NCBI GenBank assembly: GCA_963693285.1
Contig: OY848917.1
Span: 4,640,618-4,704,617 of the forward strand
Reading direction: 5' to 3'
DNA length: 64,000 bases
Source of the DNA: Xestospongia muta
Lineage: Eukaryota > Porifera > Demospongiae > Haplosclerida > Petrosiidae
Shown here: positions 21,358 through 34,116 of the stretch, one piece after another
Layout: each line of letters opens with the position of its first letter
Position numbering within the stretch: the stretch's first letter is position 1
Notes under the pieces: generated by a model
Seen by the model: only the letters and a program-made list of their open reading frames with translations
The model's database searches: none
What the model was told of the DNA's origin: nothing
Program-made: the position numbers and the translations under genes

Positions 21358-24300
21358 ATGCCAACAACAAAGCACTGGACGACTGAACCCGACAAAGAGG
21401 CTAATATAAAGGTATAAGAACATCAGAGTGTGTTGTAATATGATGATCTGTACTCAATTAAGCTTGTTTATGCCAAGATTATATTTCACCTCAAGTGTAG
21501 TTGGTTCTTTCATGGATATTCTAATACTATGATTCTTTTAAATATGTCTTTAATTAAAATTTTTTGAAACGTGGTTTGTACGACTTACAGCATGGTAGCA
21601 TTTAAAAAAGTTGAGTATGTCATATTAATGGCCATCTATTATATAGCTAGTTTGGAAGTAACATTATTTTGTACACTAGCTCACACCACTAACATGTCAA
21701 TGGCTTCATGTAGTGTATACAGGTGCTGATTTATAAATGCTTTGTAGTTGTGTGCATTGGACTACCAATTAAAATAGTCTCAAAACTGTGAATTCCTTAA
21801 AAAGTGATGTTGCTATAGAAACAACTTGTAACCTTACATAGTCACATGATACCATGAAAATGTATAGACAGTATCAGTTTTGTCTCTAGACTAGAGTCAA
21901 TAGCAGTCTTATAACCCAGCCCATCTTGCCTAGCCTTAATGATGACTATTTTCGTTCACTGCACTGTCTCAAGAGTTCAGTAAAGTATTGAATATCTAGT
22001 GGCAATGATGTGTCCATGTATGAAAAGATTAATAGACTACCATTTCGAAATTTTCCACATTTAAGCTTAACTTAAATGTCACTTGATGTTCTAATAATTA
22101 TCATGGTTGTGTCATTTAGACCAAGAAAGTCATTGGATTGCCTTTTTTGTTTGAATGTGCAGTATTCTAGGGACAATATTATTATATTCTTAGTGTATAC
22201 AGGAACACTGTAAAAATTAATGTTATTTTAACAACTAATTCGTGCTTTTCATAAGTGCATTACTATGGAATCAAGACTTTATGTGGATTACTCACTGTAT
22301 AATTTGTTTGCACGTAAAAGTATAACATGTTTACACAGTGAGTAATTCACAAGAATTCTATATTCCATATTAATCCATCCATGTGAGCTACAAATTAGTC
22401 GTTAAAATGACATATTAATTTTTACAGTGAAAGTATATAGACAATAACTAATAGGAAATACATGGAAAAAGAATTGGACATGATCTAATAATACTTGAAG
22501 TATATACCTCCTTTTTAGTATATGACTTTAGAAAGGTAATTCCTAATGTTCTTGTAACTGGTCTTGTATGTCCTCAAAAATGTAAACATTATACTTATTA
22601 TAGTTTGAATATATTGGAAACTATGGTATTAGTTCTATTATAAACTGTAATTGTTACTAATGAAACAGTATTATTGTTTCTATATCAACAACATCTGTTT
22701 ACTAAGACAACATTTGATGTTTTTATTCCTCACATTAGTTGTCTTTGTCGGGTCCTGGCTCAGCTCCAACAATTACTCTTATTCCAGCATTTTCGAGAAC
22801 TGTCTCAAAGTTTCCAAACCATCCAGCACTGAGGGTCAAACGTAATGGCTTCTGGGTTTCCTGGACATATCGTCAATACTACAATCTTGTGACTAGAGCA
22901 GCTAAGTCCATGATTAAGTTGGGCCTGGAACCACATCATGGAGTGGGAATACTAGGGTTTAATACTCCTGAATGGGCTATTAGTTACATGGCCTGTATTA
23001 TGGTATGTCTAAACGATAAACAATAAAGTAACTATTTGTTTCTGAGTGTACATTTTTTAAATATTTCTTGATTAGATTTATCAAAACAATAATACACATG
23101 TTATAAATTTCTTTTTCTGGTTGAAGCTTGATCATTACAATGATAGTAAATTGTACTTATTTGTGTCTTTGTTTTTATATTGTAGGCAGGAGGTATTGCT
23201 ACTGGTGTATATACTACTAACAATGCAGGTACTTTACTCTCTCGTTAATTTATGTCTGTTTATAAACATAAGTAAAATGTCTTAAACGGGATCATTTTAT
23301 GTGTTTTGAGGAATAGATGTTTCATGGTCTTCAATAGCATATGCCATGTATTGAATTAAGTAGGAGAAATACTCTACCAACATTGACAAGTTTATATCTA
23401 CTGTTCAACAAGAGGACAGGTATCTAATGAGAAATTCATTTAACTATATGAAAAGAGTTAGAAATAATTCTGAACCTTGTCGTATCAATTTCATTAATCA
23501 TAGATATGTCATAGTTGCAGTTAAATGTTTATGCACTGGCATCAGAGAAGGGTAGACTATTATAAGAGACTGGCCACTACTTAAAGGCAAAATTTAGTTA
23601 AGGAAAAAAGATTTTGCAAATTGACAGATTTTTCTATATCACTCAAACTTAGCTACAATTAGATATAAACTAGAAATTTTATAAACTCTTCAGTTTATAC
23701 AATTAAATATTATTTTATTTTGATTTTTTACATACTATGATTTCTACAGAGACCTGTCATTATATTGCTGACTGTACAGAAGCTCAATTGTTTGTCTGTG
23801 AAAACGACAAGCAATTAACGAAAATTATTGAGGTATGATCATGCATGCCATGACCTTAACTACGTATATAAAATACATTTAAAATAAAAAAAGCATGCTG
23901 GAATTGATGCTATTTATATCTTGTTTATGGCATAGTCTCAGCACAAGGTTGTCATCATATTAGTAAAATGCATTTTCATCAATTTATATCATAAAAATTA
24001 TACAATAATATTTTTGTCATTGTAGATTAAAGACAATTTGCCTCACTTGAAAGCCATTGTAAAATATCTTCCTGAGACTGAGCATCCTCTTGATCAAACA
24101 TTTAGAGATGCTGGAGTAATAACATGGGAAGAATTCATGGAAATAGGAAAGGTATGGACTAGTAATTTGTGTGTCTTTGTGTGATTATTTTTGTAGCTCC
24201 AGGAATGATTATCCCTTAGTTCATTTGAAATATGTGTTGTTAATACTATAACTAAAGTCTTAAAGTTGACTAAACATTAATTAATCTAGTGACATTACCA

Positions 24301-27300
24301 GGCAATTAATTATATCAAAATTGGGACATAACGTGACACATTAGAATTTTGTTCTTTTCATCCATAGGATGTACCAGATTATGAGGTGTCTTGGAGAATA
24401 GAAAATCAAAAACCTGGTCAATGTGCAAGTCTTATTTTTACTTCTGGTACAACTGGTCCACCTAAGGTAATGATGGAATATGTTGCCTGTCTGAAATATT
24501 CAGACAACATTTATCTAAGTGTAATCTATAGAAAATTGTTTTCTATAGGGAGCCATGTTAAGTCATGACAACATTGTCTGGTCAGGAAACACCCTTGGCA
24601 GATCATACGATGCCAGCGAGGTAAGACTTTGCTTATTAAAAGGATTCTATCATTTCAGTCAACACTTTGGTTAGTCCAATATTATATCGATGAAAGTATG
24701 GTAACTTACCATACTTTCATCAATATAATATAGGCCCAATACTGAGTTACCACAAGGTCAAAACAATCAGAATCAATATATGTAAAGTATATCTCAGTTG
24801 CAATTAAGTTGAACTCGTGTGTTATCTATATCTATATGGAAGTACATGTATATTAGTATGTGTGTTTTGTGTTTGTCTGAACAACATCCTTTTCATATCC
24901 AAGAAAGACTTCAAAGATGCTAATAGAATTGGTCTAAATGATCTTAACTATTGTGTGAACATTGTACGCGAAACTCAAGGCTTTCTAATTAAACAAATCA
25001 ACAATGGTTAAGTCAAAAACTCGACAATCATTGGTCTGCTTTGATAGAGCTGTTAGCTGTTCCAATTGAAATTTTAAATCCAGCTTAAAGCAGTCTAGAC
25101 TGACTAGTATATCTGAAGTTGTGACTGCTCACAAAAATGTTTTCTTTTTTTTTTCCATTGAAGTGTGTGTGTAGTACATAGATTTACTCCCATGTGTAAT
25201 CGATCTGCTTGCATATGGCAAGGTTGCTACTCACAATATTATATTACACCCTCACATTTTACTCAAGTTAACTCATGAGTGACTTGTGAGTTCTACTAAA
25301 GTTGTAACTTGTCGTCTTTTTAATTTGAACTGTAATCTTTAAAGTTTATTGTCCAATAGTTGAAGCCATAACCATGAAATGAATGCTATTTCAACTGAAC
25401 TAACCAATAGACTAATAATCTAGTTAGTTCAGTTGAGATAGTATCAGTTTATGGCTTCTATAATTGGGCAATAAACTACAAAGATTATTTTTTTTTTGAT
25501 CTAGTTGGGTTTATACATATTGAGTTAGACTAGGTTAGGTCTTTTGGTAACTTTGTATTTGGCTTAATCAAGGCTTCCTTTGAAAGACACATTGCTTTTT
25601 AAGTATAGTAGTATTACTGATGGGCCAAAATAGAGTAGCTTTTGTCCTCGTGTCACTGTTTCTATGAATGACCTATTAATTTTTTAAGAATAACTATTTG
25701 TAACTTATATTTTCACTAGATTAGTTTGCTACAATCTAGAGTAGTGTTCAAATACATTACTGAAGCACGACTGCTTTAATTGTATTAATGAAAACAGCAG
25801 TTTATCATTTTGGGACATTTGCTGTCCTATTACTGTTGTAGACCTGCTTTTAGCTACTAATATCACATTCTACAAGGGTTCCAGTTAAGAATTGTTGACA
25901 GTAATGCCTCAAGACCTTACCCATAGTACAATAATACATGTGTTGTGCTTTTGATATACTCACGTAGCTAAAAAGTTTTTTAGAGCAGAGTTTTCAACCT
26001 ATATGATATATCACTGTATATGTTATATATTACAGATGGATTGTCTTATTAGTTATCTACCATTGAGTCATATTGCTGGACAAATTGCTGACATCATTAT
26101 TCCATCATTAGTAGGTTGCTCTGTTTGGTTTGCACAACCTGATGCTCTCAAAGGAAGTCTCAAGGAAACACTTGCAGTAAGGCCATATAATCATTATTTT
26201 TGTTACACTTACATTTGTCTTGTATACTTTTTTACCATTAACAATAGACTATTTACATTTCAATAAACCTACTTTTACTATGCAACCAATTCTAATCATA
26301 AGTTCAGACTACTTTGATTGATACATTTATATTTTAATAAAGTTATGTTAATTTTGAAATACACAGGAAGCTCGGCCAACTATTTTCTTTACTGTTCCTC
26401 GTGTTTGGGAAAAATTTAAGGAGGCCATGGAGATTCAATTGAGAACAGCAACTGGAGTAAAGGCATTACTTTTTGAAAAAGCAAGAGTAAGTATTACTCC
26501 AAATAGTTTGTTTCTTGCAAAATGGCTTTAGATACAATCTATGTAATTTTAATGTTGACTCTATACTATATGTGACATTATACTTATTAAACAAGATTAT
26601 TTTCAATGTAGTAAGAGTAGAGTACTATAATTTAATTTTAAAACAACTAAACTCAATAACTGTGACAGTATATGAGCAAGTGTCATTTCGTTTAAAGTCA
26701 CTAACATCTTTCCTAATGGCATGTCTTGTTAACACTTTTCATCTATTTGCTTTTTGTCATATGCTAACAGATTATGATATCAATGGCTTAGCTAATTATA
26801 ATACCTTTATTATGACTAAATCTATAGTTCATAATTTACTCTTTGTTTCTTGGGCTGGTAATTTAAAGCTTCAATATTGCATTTGATTCCAAATGACATA
26901 CACACATTACTACTTACAGTAGAGGAGTAACTAGATTTAATCCTATTACTGTCCTAAAATACTTTCTCTGCTAGTACTATGGTATACTATAGCAGATCAC
27001 TACAGATGGTATACAGTGTTACTGTGTATCTACTTTTACTAGAACTGTTATAATCACATTAAACAATAATTGAATAACTGTTTAACAATAAAGTAATAAT
27101 ACAGTACAGTACTTAGCCTTACAAATTATAAATACATTTACTTGTAATAAGGGTACTATTGTTAAGTACACTACTGTATATGTCTACTTTTTATTGACCT
27201 CAACTGTGTTAATCTCCAAATATAGTGGCTCTTTTTTGTATCATGATAATAATCGGTTAATTTTATTTAGGAAATTGGAAAGAAAAGTCAAGAAAATCGT

Positions 27301-29344
27301 TTACAAGGAGGGTCTGTAGCTTGGGGTTATTGGCTAGCTAACACGTTAGTTTTCAAAAATCATGTTACTAAGCACTGACATTTTTTTAGCATTGTATTTA
27401 AAAACCTACGTGAAAAAATTGGACTTGATCGCTGTCGAGTTACTGTAAGTCACTACGCTCATTACACAATGACTTTTAAGTACAGTATAAACATATAATC
27501 CTCCAAAGATTGTATATTGAATGAGTCAGCACAGTATTTGAGCCATGCTCAAATTATGCAATAATGATTTGTCTTTATTTTATTTTTTTATGCAAAGATG
27601 TATGCCATTTATCTCAAGTTCTTCAAGTTTTATGAAGCTTTGTAACTATTTTATATATGAGGCTATTGTACCTTATTTTAATGTAAAATATAAATGATGT
27701 ATTTATTTACACTTTTTAAAATATCTTTATGAACTGTCTCTTTTTATCGTTAATAGTTATCTGCAGCTGCTCCTCTACCGATGTCTGTGGCTGAGTTCTT
27801 TGGAGAGTTTGATATTATTATCCATCAAGCATATGGGATGTCAGAGTGTACAGGAGTCAGTACTATAACTAAGGAAGGTAGATCTATTTTTATTGTAGTA
27901 AGGTGTAATCAATCTACTTTTGATTGAAGTGGTATGAATAATTAATATTTATAGAGTTATGTTAACCCTCAATGATTATCACTCAATAATAACTAGTTAT
28001 AATTTTAATGTGCAAAATAAGCATAGTATGAGATAGCCATAAATAATGACATTAAGAGACTTCTTATACTTTAAATATTGCTATGTGTAGTATGATTTAG
28101 TGAACAATTTAGATTAGTACTCCATTTGTATTGATTTCATTATAGGGAGTTACAAACGTGGTTCTGTTGGTCATTCAATGAATGGTATTGAAGTAAAGAT
28201 TCATGAACCTGATGAAAATGGTGATGGAGAGATATGCTTTCGTGGTCGTCATGTGTTCATGGGCTACTTAAATCAAGAGGAGAAAACTAGGGAAGCTATC
28301 GATGAAGATGGCTGGTTACACTCTGGAGATATTGGAAGAGTTGATGGAGATGGTATGTACTTATATTTGTGTTTGTTGTTAATGTTTGTACTAACAGAGT
28401 TTTTTTACATTACTGGACGATCCAAGGAAATCATAATCACTAAAGGAGGAGAGAATATTGCTCCAGTCCCTATTGAAGAAGTGAGTTTATTAAAATACTA
28501 ATTAAATTAATAATGGTTCTCCATATGATCATCAGTGTATGAAGGATCATATTCGTTGCATCAGCAATGTCATGATTGTAGGGGATGATCAACGTTACTT
28601 GACAATGTTGGTTACTATTAGGTGTGAGGTAAGAACACATAGAAATTATTACTTAACACTCTTCTCTTTATTAAAAACAGCTTGATGATTCACGTAATCC
28701 AACAGATGACTTGGATACCATTGGTAAACTTGTCATGAATGAAATTGGTTCAACTGCCCTGACAGGTATATCTATAATATATTTTTAAATAAATTGTAAC
28801 TTTTTTATTTACTTATAATGTGTAGTCAAATCAAAGACATTGATTACATGATAGTATTATAGTACATACTCTGTAGCATGTATAGTTTATTACATTGTCA
28901 ATAGGTGTAGTCATTTAGATGATAACCCATTGTTCTTGTGTTATTTCGTAAAAAGATTTATTGATTTCCACTCAATCATTTTTTTGCAATATTAGCAATA
29001 ATGATTATCAAATCAAATTCATATTCATTAAATTGTAAATGCTGTCATGAATTGTTGTCTACTATTGTAGTATCTGCTGCTAGAACAGATCCTGCTGTTA
29101 TTCAGTATATACAAAGAGGTATGGAAGCTGCAAATGAGAAAGCTATCAGTAGAGCAGCACGAGTTCAGGTAATGAACTTTTTATAAACTATATCCACTTG
29201 TATACATTCATTATTTAGAAATTTGCTATTTTGCCAGTTGATTTTAGTATTGGTAATGGTGAATTGACTCCAACTATGAAGTTGAAAAGAAGTGTTGTTC
29301 TGCAAAAGTATCAAGATACTATTGAAGAGATGTACTCTGAATAA
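21358..29344 (+). CDS. ACSBG: Long-chain acyl-CoA synthetase, bubblegum (ACSBG) type, gene 1
   Basis: Activates long-chain fatty acids to acyl-CoA using ATP. Eighteen exons assemble into 647 aa, close to vertebrate ACSBG2: 21358-21411, 22739-23002, 23186-23228, 23750-23832, 24026-24151, 24368-24466, 24549-24620, 26036-26176, 26367-26486, 27271-27344, 27390-27444, 27757-27877, 28146-28352, 28398-28480, 28536-28628, 28681-28765, 29071-29168, 29219-29344. Phases agree at every junction. Family motifs: the AMP-binding loop [12 protein letters not shown] (212-223), [30 protein letters not shown] (403-410), [10 protein letters not shown] with ribose-binding D479, [20 protein letters not shown], and the C-terminal LTPTMKLKR with the likely catalytic Lys627. 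There is no signal peptide or membrane anchor. The start is supported by the paralogue, whose exon 1 shares TWTT.PD. Intron 7 (1.4 kb) carries two fold-back elements. Confidence 0.93.
22206..22439. mobile_element. MITE-like fold-back in ACSBG gene 1 intron 1
   Basis: Ends with terminal inverted repeats CACTGTAAAAATTAAT / ATTAATTTTTACAGTG. The two halves pair along about 100 bp each (for example GTGGATTACTCACTGT versus ACAGTGAGTAATTCAC). No coding capacity. Confidence 0.75.
24679..24731. repeat. Near-perfect 26-bp hairpin in ACSBG gene 1 intron 7
   Basis: Two 26-bp arms with one mismatch are separated by a single base (24705). The core reads GAAAGTATGGTAA and TTACCATACTTTC. It lies about 60 bp downstream of the exon 7 donor. 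Confidence 0.85.
25334..25486. mobile_element. MITE-like fold-back in ACSBG gene 1 intron 7
   Basis: Arms of about 65-70 bp with scattered mismatches: AATCTTTAAAGTTTATTG at the left, CAATAAACTACAAAGATT at the right, with a shared inner block CTGAACTAAC / GTTAGTTCAG. Non-coding. Confidence 0.7.
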
Positions 29345-30247
29345 GACATATTTTGTTGTTTACTTTTTGAAATATAAAGAATCAAACTCATTAATTTCAC
29401 TAGTTTAATTTTTTTAGGTTTTGTAACAGGTCTTATGATGCCTTATGCCTTTTGTTGTTGTGTTTACTTATTTTGTAATAATAATTATCTTTCAGTACGT
29501 TGTTATTTGAAATTGTCAATGTATAAAGATTAATTTGAAAATTCTTTTGATGTATTACCTAATGAAGACTATCCACTATTAATTCCTTATGGGGCACTGT
29601 GCTAGTGTTACTTATAATACCAACACTACCTATCAATACAAGTATGCACATATAGTGCTTAAATACCAGTGACCAATGTATATTAATATCAACCAGAATA
29701 TCCATCTTACCTCTAATTCTTCCAATACAAATCTAACTTTCAATACCAGTATTACTAACAGTACTATAGTAATAACCAGTATTATCAAAAGTACCAGTAT
29801 TTTTGATTAAACCAGTACAATTGCATCATCGCTACATAATAGCACAGGCACAGAATGCAACAACATAATAATTGATATTATTTAAGTGATTTAGATAGAT
29901 GGTGTATGTCTTTATATCTACGATATTATATAGAGATGATAGAATTGCTATACCTACTATCGTGTTTGCATTCTTGTGTATTGGACTGATATTGGCCATC
30001 CCTACATTTACTTAATTTTTTTGAAAATGTTTTCTTTATAATTATGTTTACTTAATGTTTTAAATACAAGTGTTTTAATAGTTAATAGAGAAAACTGTAT
30101 CATGCTGGACGGCAGTAAGATGTCATGCCAACTAGCTCAACAAATAAATTTATTCCAGTTATTAACCCGGAAAAAGCCCTGCTATTCTGCTAATATTACA
30201 TTTTCAAGAAGACTCTTACCCAATTAACTACTGCAAGAGTCCACGAA
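29345..30247. other. Intergenic, no gene seen
   Basis: Contains the 3' flank of ACSBG gene 1 and the 5' flank of the intronless receptor. A run of imperfect ACCAGTATTA / TACCAGT-like units lies at about 29620-29830. Confidence 0.4.
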
Positions 30248-31303
30248 ATGCATGAAAATGTTACTCTCAATTCCTCCTGTACTTCACCATTCACAAACGA
30301 TGAAACTCGATATGTCTTGCTCACTTATGGGCTGACAGGACTTGCGTCTGTTTTCATTTGCCTTTTGGCTGTAATCTTGGTGCTTGTATTCAAGCTTTTT
30401 CAAAAGGTTCTGTACCGATTGGCTGTGTACCAGGTATTTTCTGCACTTATTTTAGGGGTTATACGCAGTCTACAACTTGTGTCTCTAGATATTAACAAAA
30501 ATGTTAACTCTCCAGGCTACAATAAATTTTGTATCTCACTCGCTTTCATGTCAGTGTCTTTGTCATGGGTGAAACTAGTATTTACTGTTTGGGTCACTAT
30601 TCACGTTTTTGTGTATTCTGTATGGCTGAAAAACATGGAAAAGCTAGAGGTGCTTTATGTATTATCTTCCATACTTATTGGACTTGTTATAGGAACAGTA
30701 CTTTTATTTACAGATACATATGGTCAAGCCGGGCCATGGTGTTGGATTGAAAATCATAGAAATTCATGTGCAAAGTCTGGGATCACATTTGGGGGAGAAA
30801 TTCAACAATTTTATCTTTGGTTTGGTCCAGCTGTTGTAGTTCTTCTATTAATGCTACTATTTGTTGTAGTAATGCTAGTTATACTAATTTGCAAAGTCCA
30901 CTTTAAGAAATGCTTGGATTTAAAAGAAGAATCTATACCCTTGTTAAGTACATTATTAAACAAACAAAAAGAAGCCATGTGTTTATCATTACCTTTGTTA
31001 GCTTATCCTCTTATATTTTGTGCTTTGATTATTATACCAATATTAAATCGTTTGTATGAAGCTATATCAAAAAAGTCCAACTATCCGTTATTCTTAGCAA
31101 GTGCATTTTGCATTCCTGCTATGGGTTGTGCTTCTGGGATAGCTTTAATTGTTCACATTCTCATACCTAAATGTTCTGCATTCAAACAGCTATCGACTGA
31201 TTCAGAACAGCAGCAGCAAGTAATGAGAAATATATCAACAGCTGCTACTACACACACTGTACTACTCAGAGAGAGTGATTTTGAAAACTCTACTATGAAC
31301 TGA
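30248..31303 (+). CDS. Intronless seven-helix receptor, cAMP-receptor-like GPCR family
   Basis: A single 351-residue frame with seven hydrophobic helices at about residues 22-48, 56-80, 94-124, 134-156, 187-215, 245-270 and 280-308. The extracellular N-terminus is short, with sequons NVT and NSS. The second extracellular loop has the motif GPWCWIENHRNSC, whose Cys can pair with the Cys at the start of helix 3 (KFCISLAF). These features, with the basic intracellular loops, fit the cAMP-receptor/GPR157-like group related to the secretin and adhesion classes. It should act in the plasma membrane through G proteins; the ligand is unknown. Being a single exon among multi-exon genes, it may have arisen by retroposition. 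The C-terminal tail is short and Ser/Thr-rich. The start is the first ATG of the frame. Confidence 0.82.
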   Translation: MHENVTLNSSCTSPFTNDETRYVLLTYGLTGLASVFICLLAVILVLVFKLFQKVLYRLAVYQVFSALILGVIRSLQLVSLDINKNVNSPGYNKFCISLAFMSVSLSWVKLVFTVWVTIHVFVYSVWLKNMEKLEVLYVLSSILIGLVIGTVLLFTDTYGQAGPWCWIENHRNSCAKSGITFGGEIQQFYLWFGPAVVVLLLMLLFVVVMLVILICKVHFKKCLDLKEESIPLLSTLLNKQKEAMCLSLPLLAYPLIFCALIIIPILNRLYEAISKKSNYPLFLASAFCIPAMGCASGIALIVHILIPKCSAFKQLSTDSEQQQQVMRNISTAATTHTVLLRESDFENSTMN

Positions 31304-31646
31304 ACACTTGTTGTAATAACAAAGACAGTTCTTATAATAGTCTTAGACATTGAGTGTATACATAACTATATATATTTGCTGTTTTAACTTTGAGTGAGTT
31401 GTATACAGTAATCATTTAAAGTTGTGTACCATTATATAAAGATGTTATAATTCTTGGAACAAAAGATGCTGTTTCTGAAAGTACATGTTCATGCATGTAT
31501 ATAAAAAAAAGAAACAATCAATAATATATTTATGGTTTGGTTCAATCACATGCTATGATATTCAGAGTTACTATAATATTCGATAATATTATATTTCTCA
31601 ATGATTTTTTCATAATACTGTCATGAATAATTATTTGTAATTTTAG
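31304..31646. other. Receptor 3' flank and start of an ACSBG-derived repeat
   Basis: No gene. The last 90 bases (about 31555-31646) are similar to 34660-34725, so the duplicated ACSBG 3' segment includes upstream intronic sequence. Confidence 0.45.
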
Positions 31647-31884
31647 TACCTGCTCCTACTAGAACAGATCCTGTTGTTATTCAGTATATACAAAGAGATA
31701 TGGAAGCTGCAAATGAGAAAGCTATCAGTAAAGTAGCACAAGTTCAGGTTTATGTGTTTTTATAAACTGTATCCACATGTATATATTCATTATTTAGAAA
31801 TTTGCTATTTTTCCAGTTGATTTTAGTATTGGTAATGGTGGATTGACTCAAACTATGAAGTTGAAAAGAAGTGTTGAAGTGTAA
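31647..31884 (+). pseudogene. Stray copy of ACSBG exons 17 and 18 (copy A)
   Basis: 31647-31747 matches exon 17 of ACSBG gene 1 (RTDPVVIQYIQRDMEAANEK) with one extra codon and keeps splice-like borders. 31798-31884 matches exon 18 ([26 protein letters not shown]) but ends about 13 codons early. The frame is still open, so it could in principle serve as an alternative 3' end for an upstream transcript, but the receptor gene lies between it and the rest of ACSBG. Most likely it is a duplicated fragment. Confidence 0.8.
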
Positions 31885-32743
31885 TCACTTGTTCAAAGAA
31901 AAAATGATCATCCACTACAGGTATAGCTCTTATCTACTAACGTAACTATTAAATTCATAAATGTATCATAGTGCAAATCCGTCCCTCTCTGAACAATTTC
32001 CACTAATGTAGAATATCTCTTATATTAGTACTAATTGTACCTGATTAATTTAAAATGCCTCCTTATTGACATGAACGAATGAATTACCAACTAAATACAA
32101 ATTGTGCCTGTAAACTCTGCAGTTCAGCTTTAGGTGTATATATAATAATGTATACTGTATGTAGTTCCTCTAAACTTCCATATCTTTTATTTCAAAATAA
32201 GAATTATTTTTTACATATACATGGTAAGTGCTGCTCACAGATTGATATCAATAATATGTAGATTTAATATTTATCATGCCAAGCTGAGAAGTGTCCACCA
32301 ATGAGCGACAAGGTAGACTCTCTATACCTTTCTTTGTCAACACATAATGACTGGTTTGGTGATGATTTCTTAAGTAGATTACATTCATTTTATATTAGTC
32401 TTTTGCCTAGTACTGTTTGTTTAGACAAGGATATAAATCTCTGTTGTGGAAAATAAATTTCCTATGACATGTCTAGCTTCCTTATAATCACTAATGTCAT
32501 GCAGTGATTATATGTCACATACATGCATTACATGTATTATTTGGTATTAGTGTCTGTAAAAGACAAAATACAATCACTAATCATAATTATGTTTGTCACA
32601 ATATCTTAAACATGATTATAAAGTATGAAATAGAAGGAGACCTGTTTCTAGACTCCTACTTATTATGCCATCCTAAGATTTTATTGTATTGATAATAGAA
32701 CCCACTTCAAAATACATTAGTAATGATCTATTAATTATTATAG
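31885..32743. other. No exon recognised upstream of the dioxygenase gene
   Basis: I searched this stretch for the missing N-terminal exons of the following gene and found none. The open frames at 32079-32261 and 32504-32692 have no dioxygenase-like content. Confidence 0.4.
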
Positions 32744-34116
32744 GTTAATGATGGATGTCTCTATTGAATTCTTACATCTCTTTGCTATGGGGCTTAGTTT
32801 GCCAGAGACATACTTTGATCATTTGTTTATACCTAGCACTTTATCAACCTTACGTCCTCAACATTATCCTCCTCGTGACTTTGCCACTCCACCCTCAGCT
32901 ATTGAAGATGGACAAATTGTTGTGTGTGAGACACATGCTGACTGTGTCTATGCTACATTTTTGGTGACCTTTCAATACACAGGTAATTGTAAATGACAAT
33001 AAAGTGTGTCAATTATCTCATTGTGTCATTTACCTATAAGCTATTGTTTCTGTCAATGTACTTTATATAATAGAGCTAGATTAACTTAGGTGTATACCAT
33101 ACGTTTTCTAAAATTTCATTGCTCTAAAATCAAAAAATGAATAATTATTTTACAATTTTAATTCCATATTAATTCACCCATGCAAATTATAATTCCAATA
33201 TTATATTCTAATTTCATCACGAACCTTTACTTCAACAATATGGTTAACTTATGGAGGCATAGCTGAAGGTCCATGGACAGATAACATTTGCTAGTGTTGG
33301 CTCTAACTTTGTCAAAATTAATTATTGTCCAAGTCAAAATTGAAATTTTACCTCTAAAACTTGCATTCAAAAGATACTTCCTTTAAAAATTTATCATGGC
33401 AAAATTTTTAAAAGTCATTACAGTACGTGTAATCTCCAGTAGTAAGATAGCACATAATGTAAACAACATTTTTAATAAAGTCTGTACAAACTTTGTTTTA
33501 TCTCAATAACCAACACTTAGATTATGAATAAATCAAGCATTTTATAGAATATGACAATTACTCAAGTGTTATAACAAGATTTCTTAGAAATACCCAATCA
33601 AACAACAGCAACAGGTCCTAATGAATTGATATCTTCTTATTGGAGATCTCATCAGCAAATGCAGCTAAAATATGTCATTCAGAATTAACTTTGTTCCAAT
33701 ATTATGTGATTAGTTGTTTATAACCTATATCATTTGTCCATGCAGATCTATTTTAATATTTTATTTTGTCACAAGGTCTTCAGGTTTTACTGGGTGATGG
33801 TAGCTGGTTCAATGTTGCTCCAAGACCTGGATCATTCATAGTTAACTTGGGAAAAATGCTTGCAGAGTCAACTGGGTGGAAAGTGAAGGCTATGAAACAT
33901 CGTGTTATTGAGACCGGTGGTGACCGATATAGCTTGCCATTCTTTTTTGAGCCTGGTTTTAGTTCCATGGTACCTCGATCCTTACCTAGTTGTAGTGATG
34001 AATCATCCAGTGAAATTCAGTATATTCAGTATGGACCGTGGTTAATGGAAAATATGAAGAAATATGCAGAAGTTGGGGATTTATTGAAAATAGCAGAAGA
34101 AGTGAAAGTGAACTAA
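32744..34116 (+). CDS. 2OG-Fe(II) dioxygenase, isopenicillin-N-synthase-like, C-terminal part
   Basis: Two exons (32744-32982 and 33776-34116), joined in phase 1, encode 192 residues from the first Met. The iron ligands are present: H63 and D65 in ETHADC, and H120 in KAMKHRV. So is the 2-oxoglutarate-binding pair R129/S131 in GGDRYSLPFFFEP. Other family blocks are GLSLPETYFDHLF, GLQVLLGDGSWFNVAPRPGS and IVNLGKMLAEST. Members are usually 300-350 residues, so about 130 N-terminal residues (the DIOX_N region) are missing. Exon 1 follows a TATAG acceptor and starts mid-codon, which implies at least one upstream exon that I could not find. The gene is either incomplete, with a distant first exon, or a truncated copy. 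It lies between two stray ACSBG exon copies. Confidence 0.75.

Noticed and set aside
26515..26886. 123-codon frame in ACSBG gene 1 intron 9
   Set aside because: It lies wholly inside an intron with clear flanking exons in phase; the paralogue has a short intron there without it.
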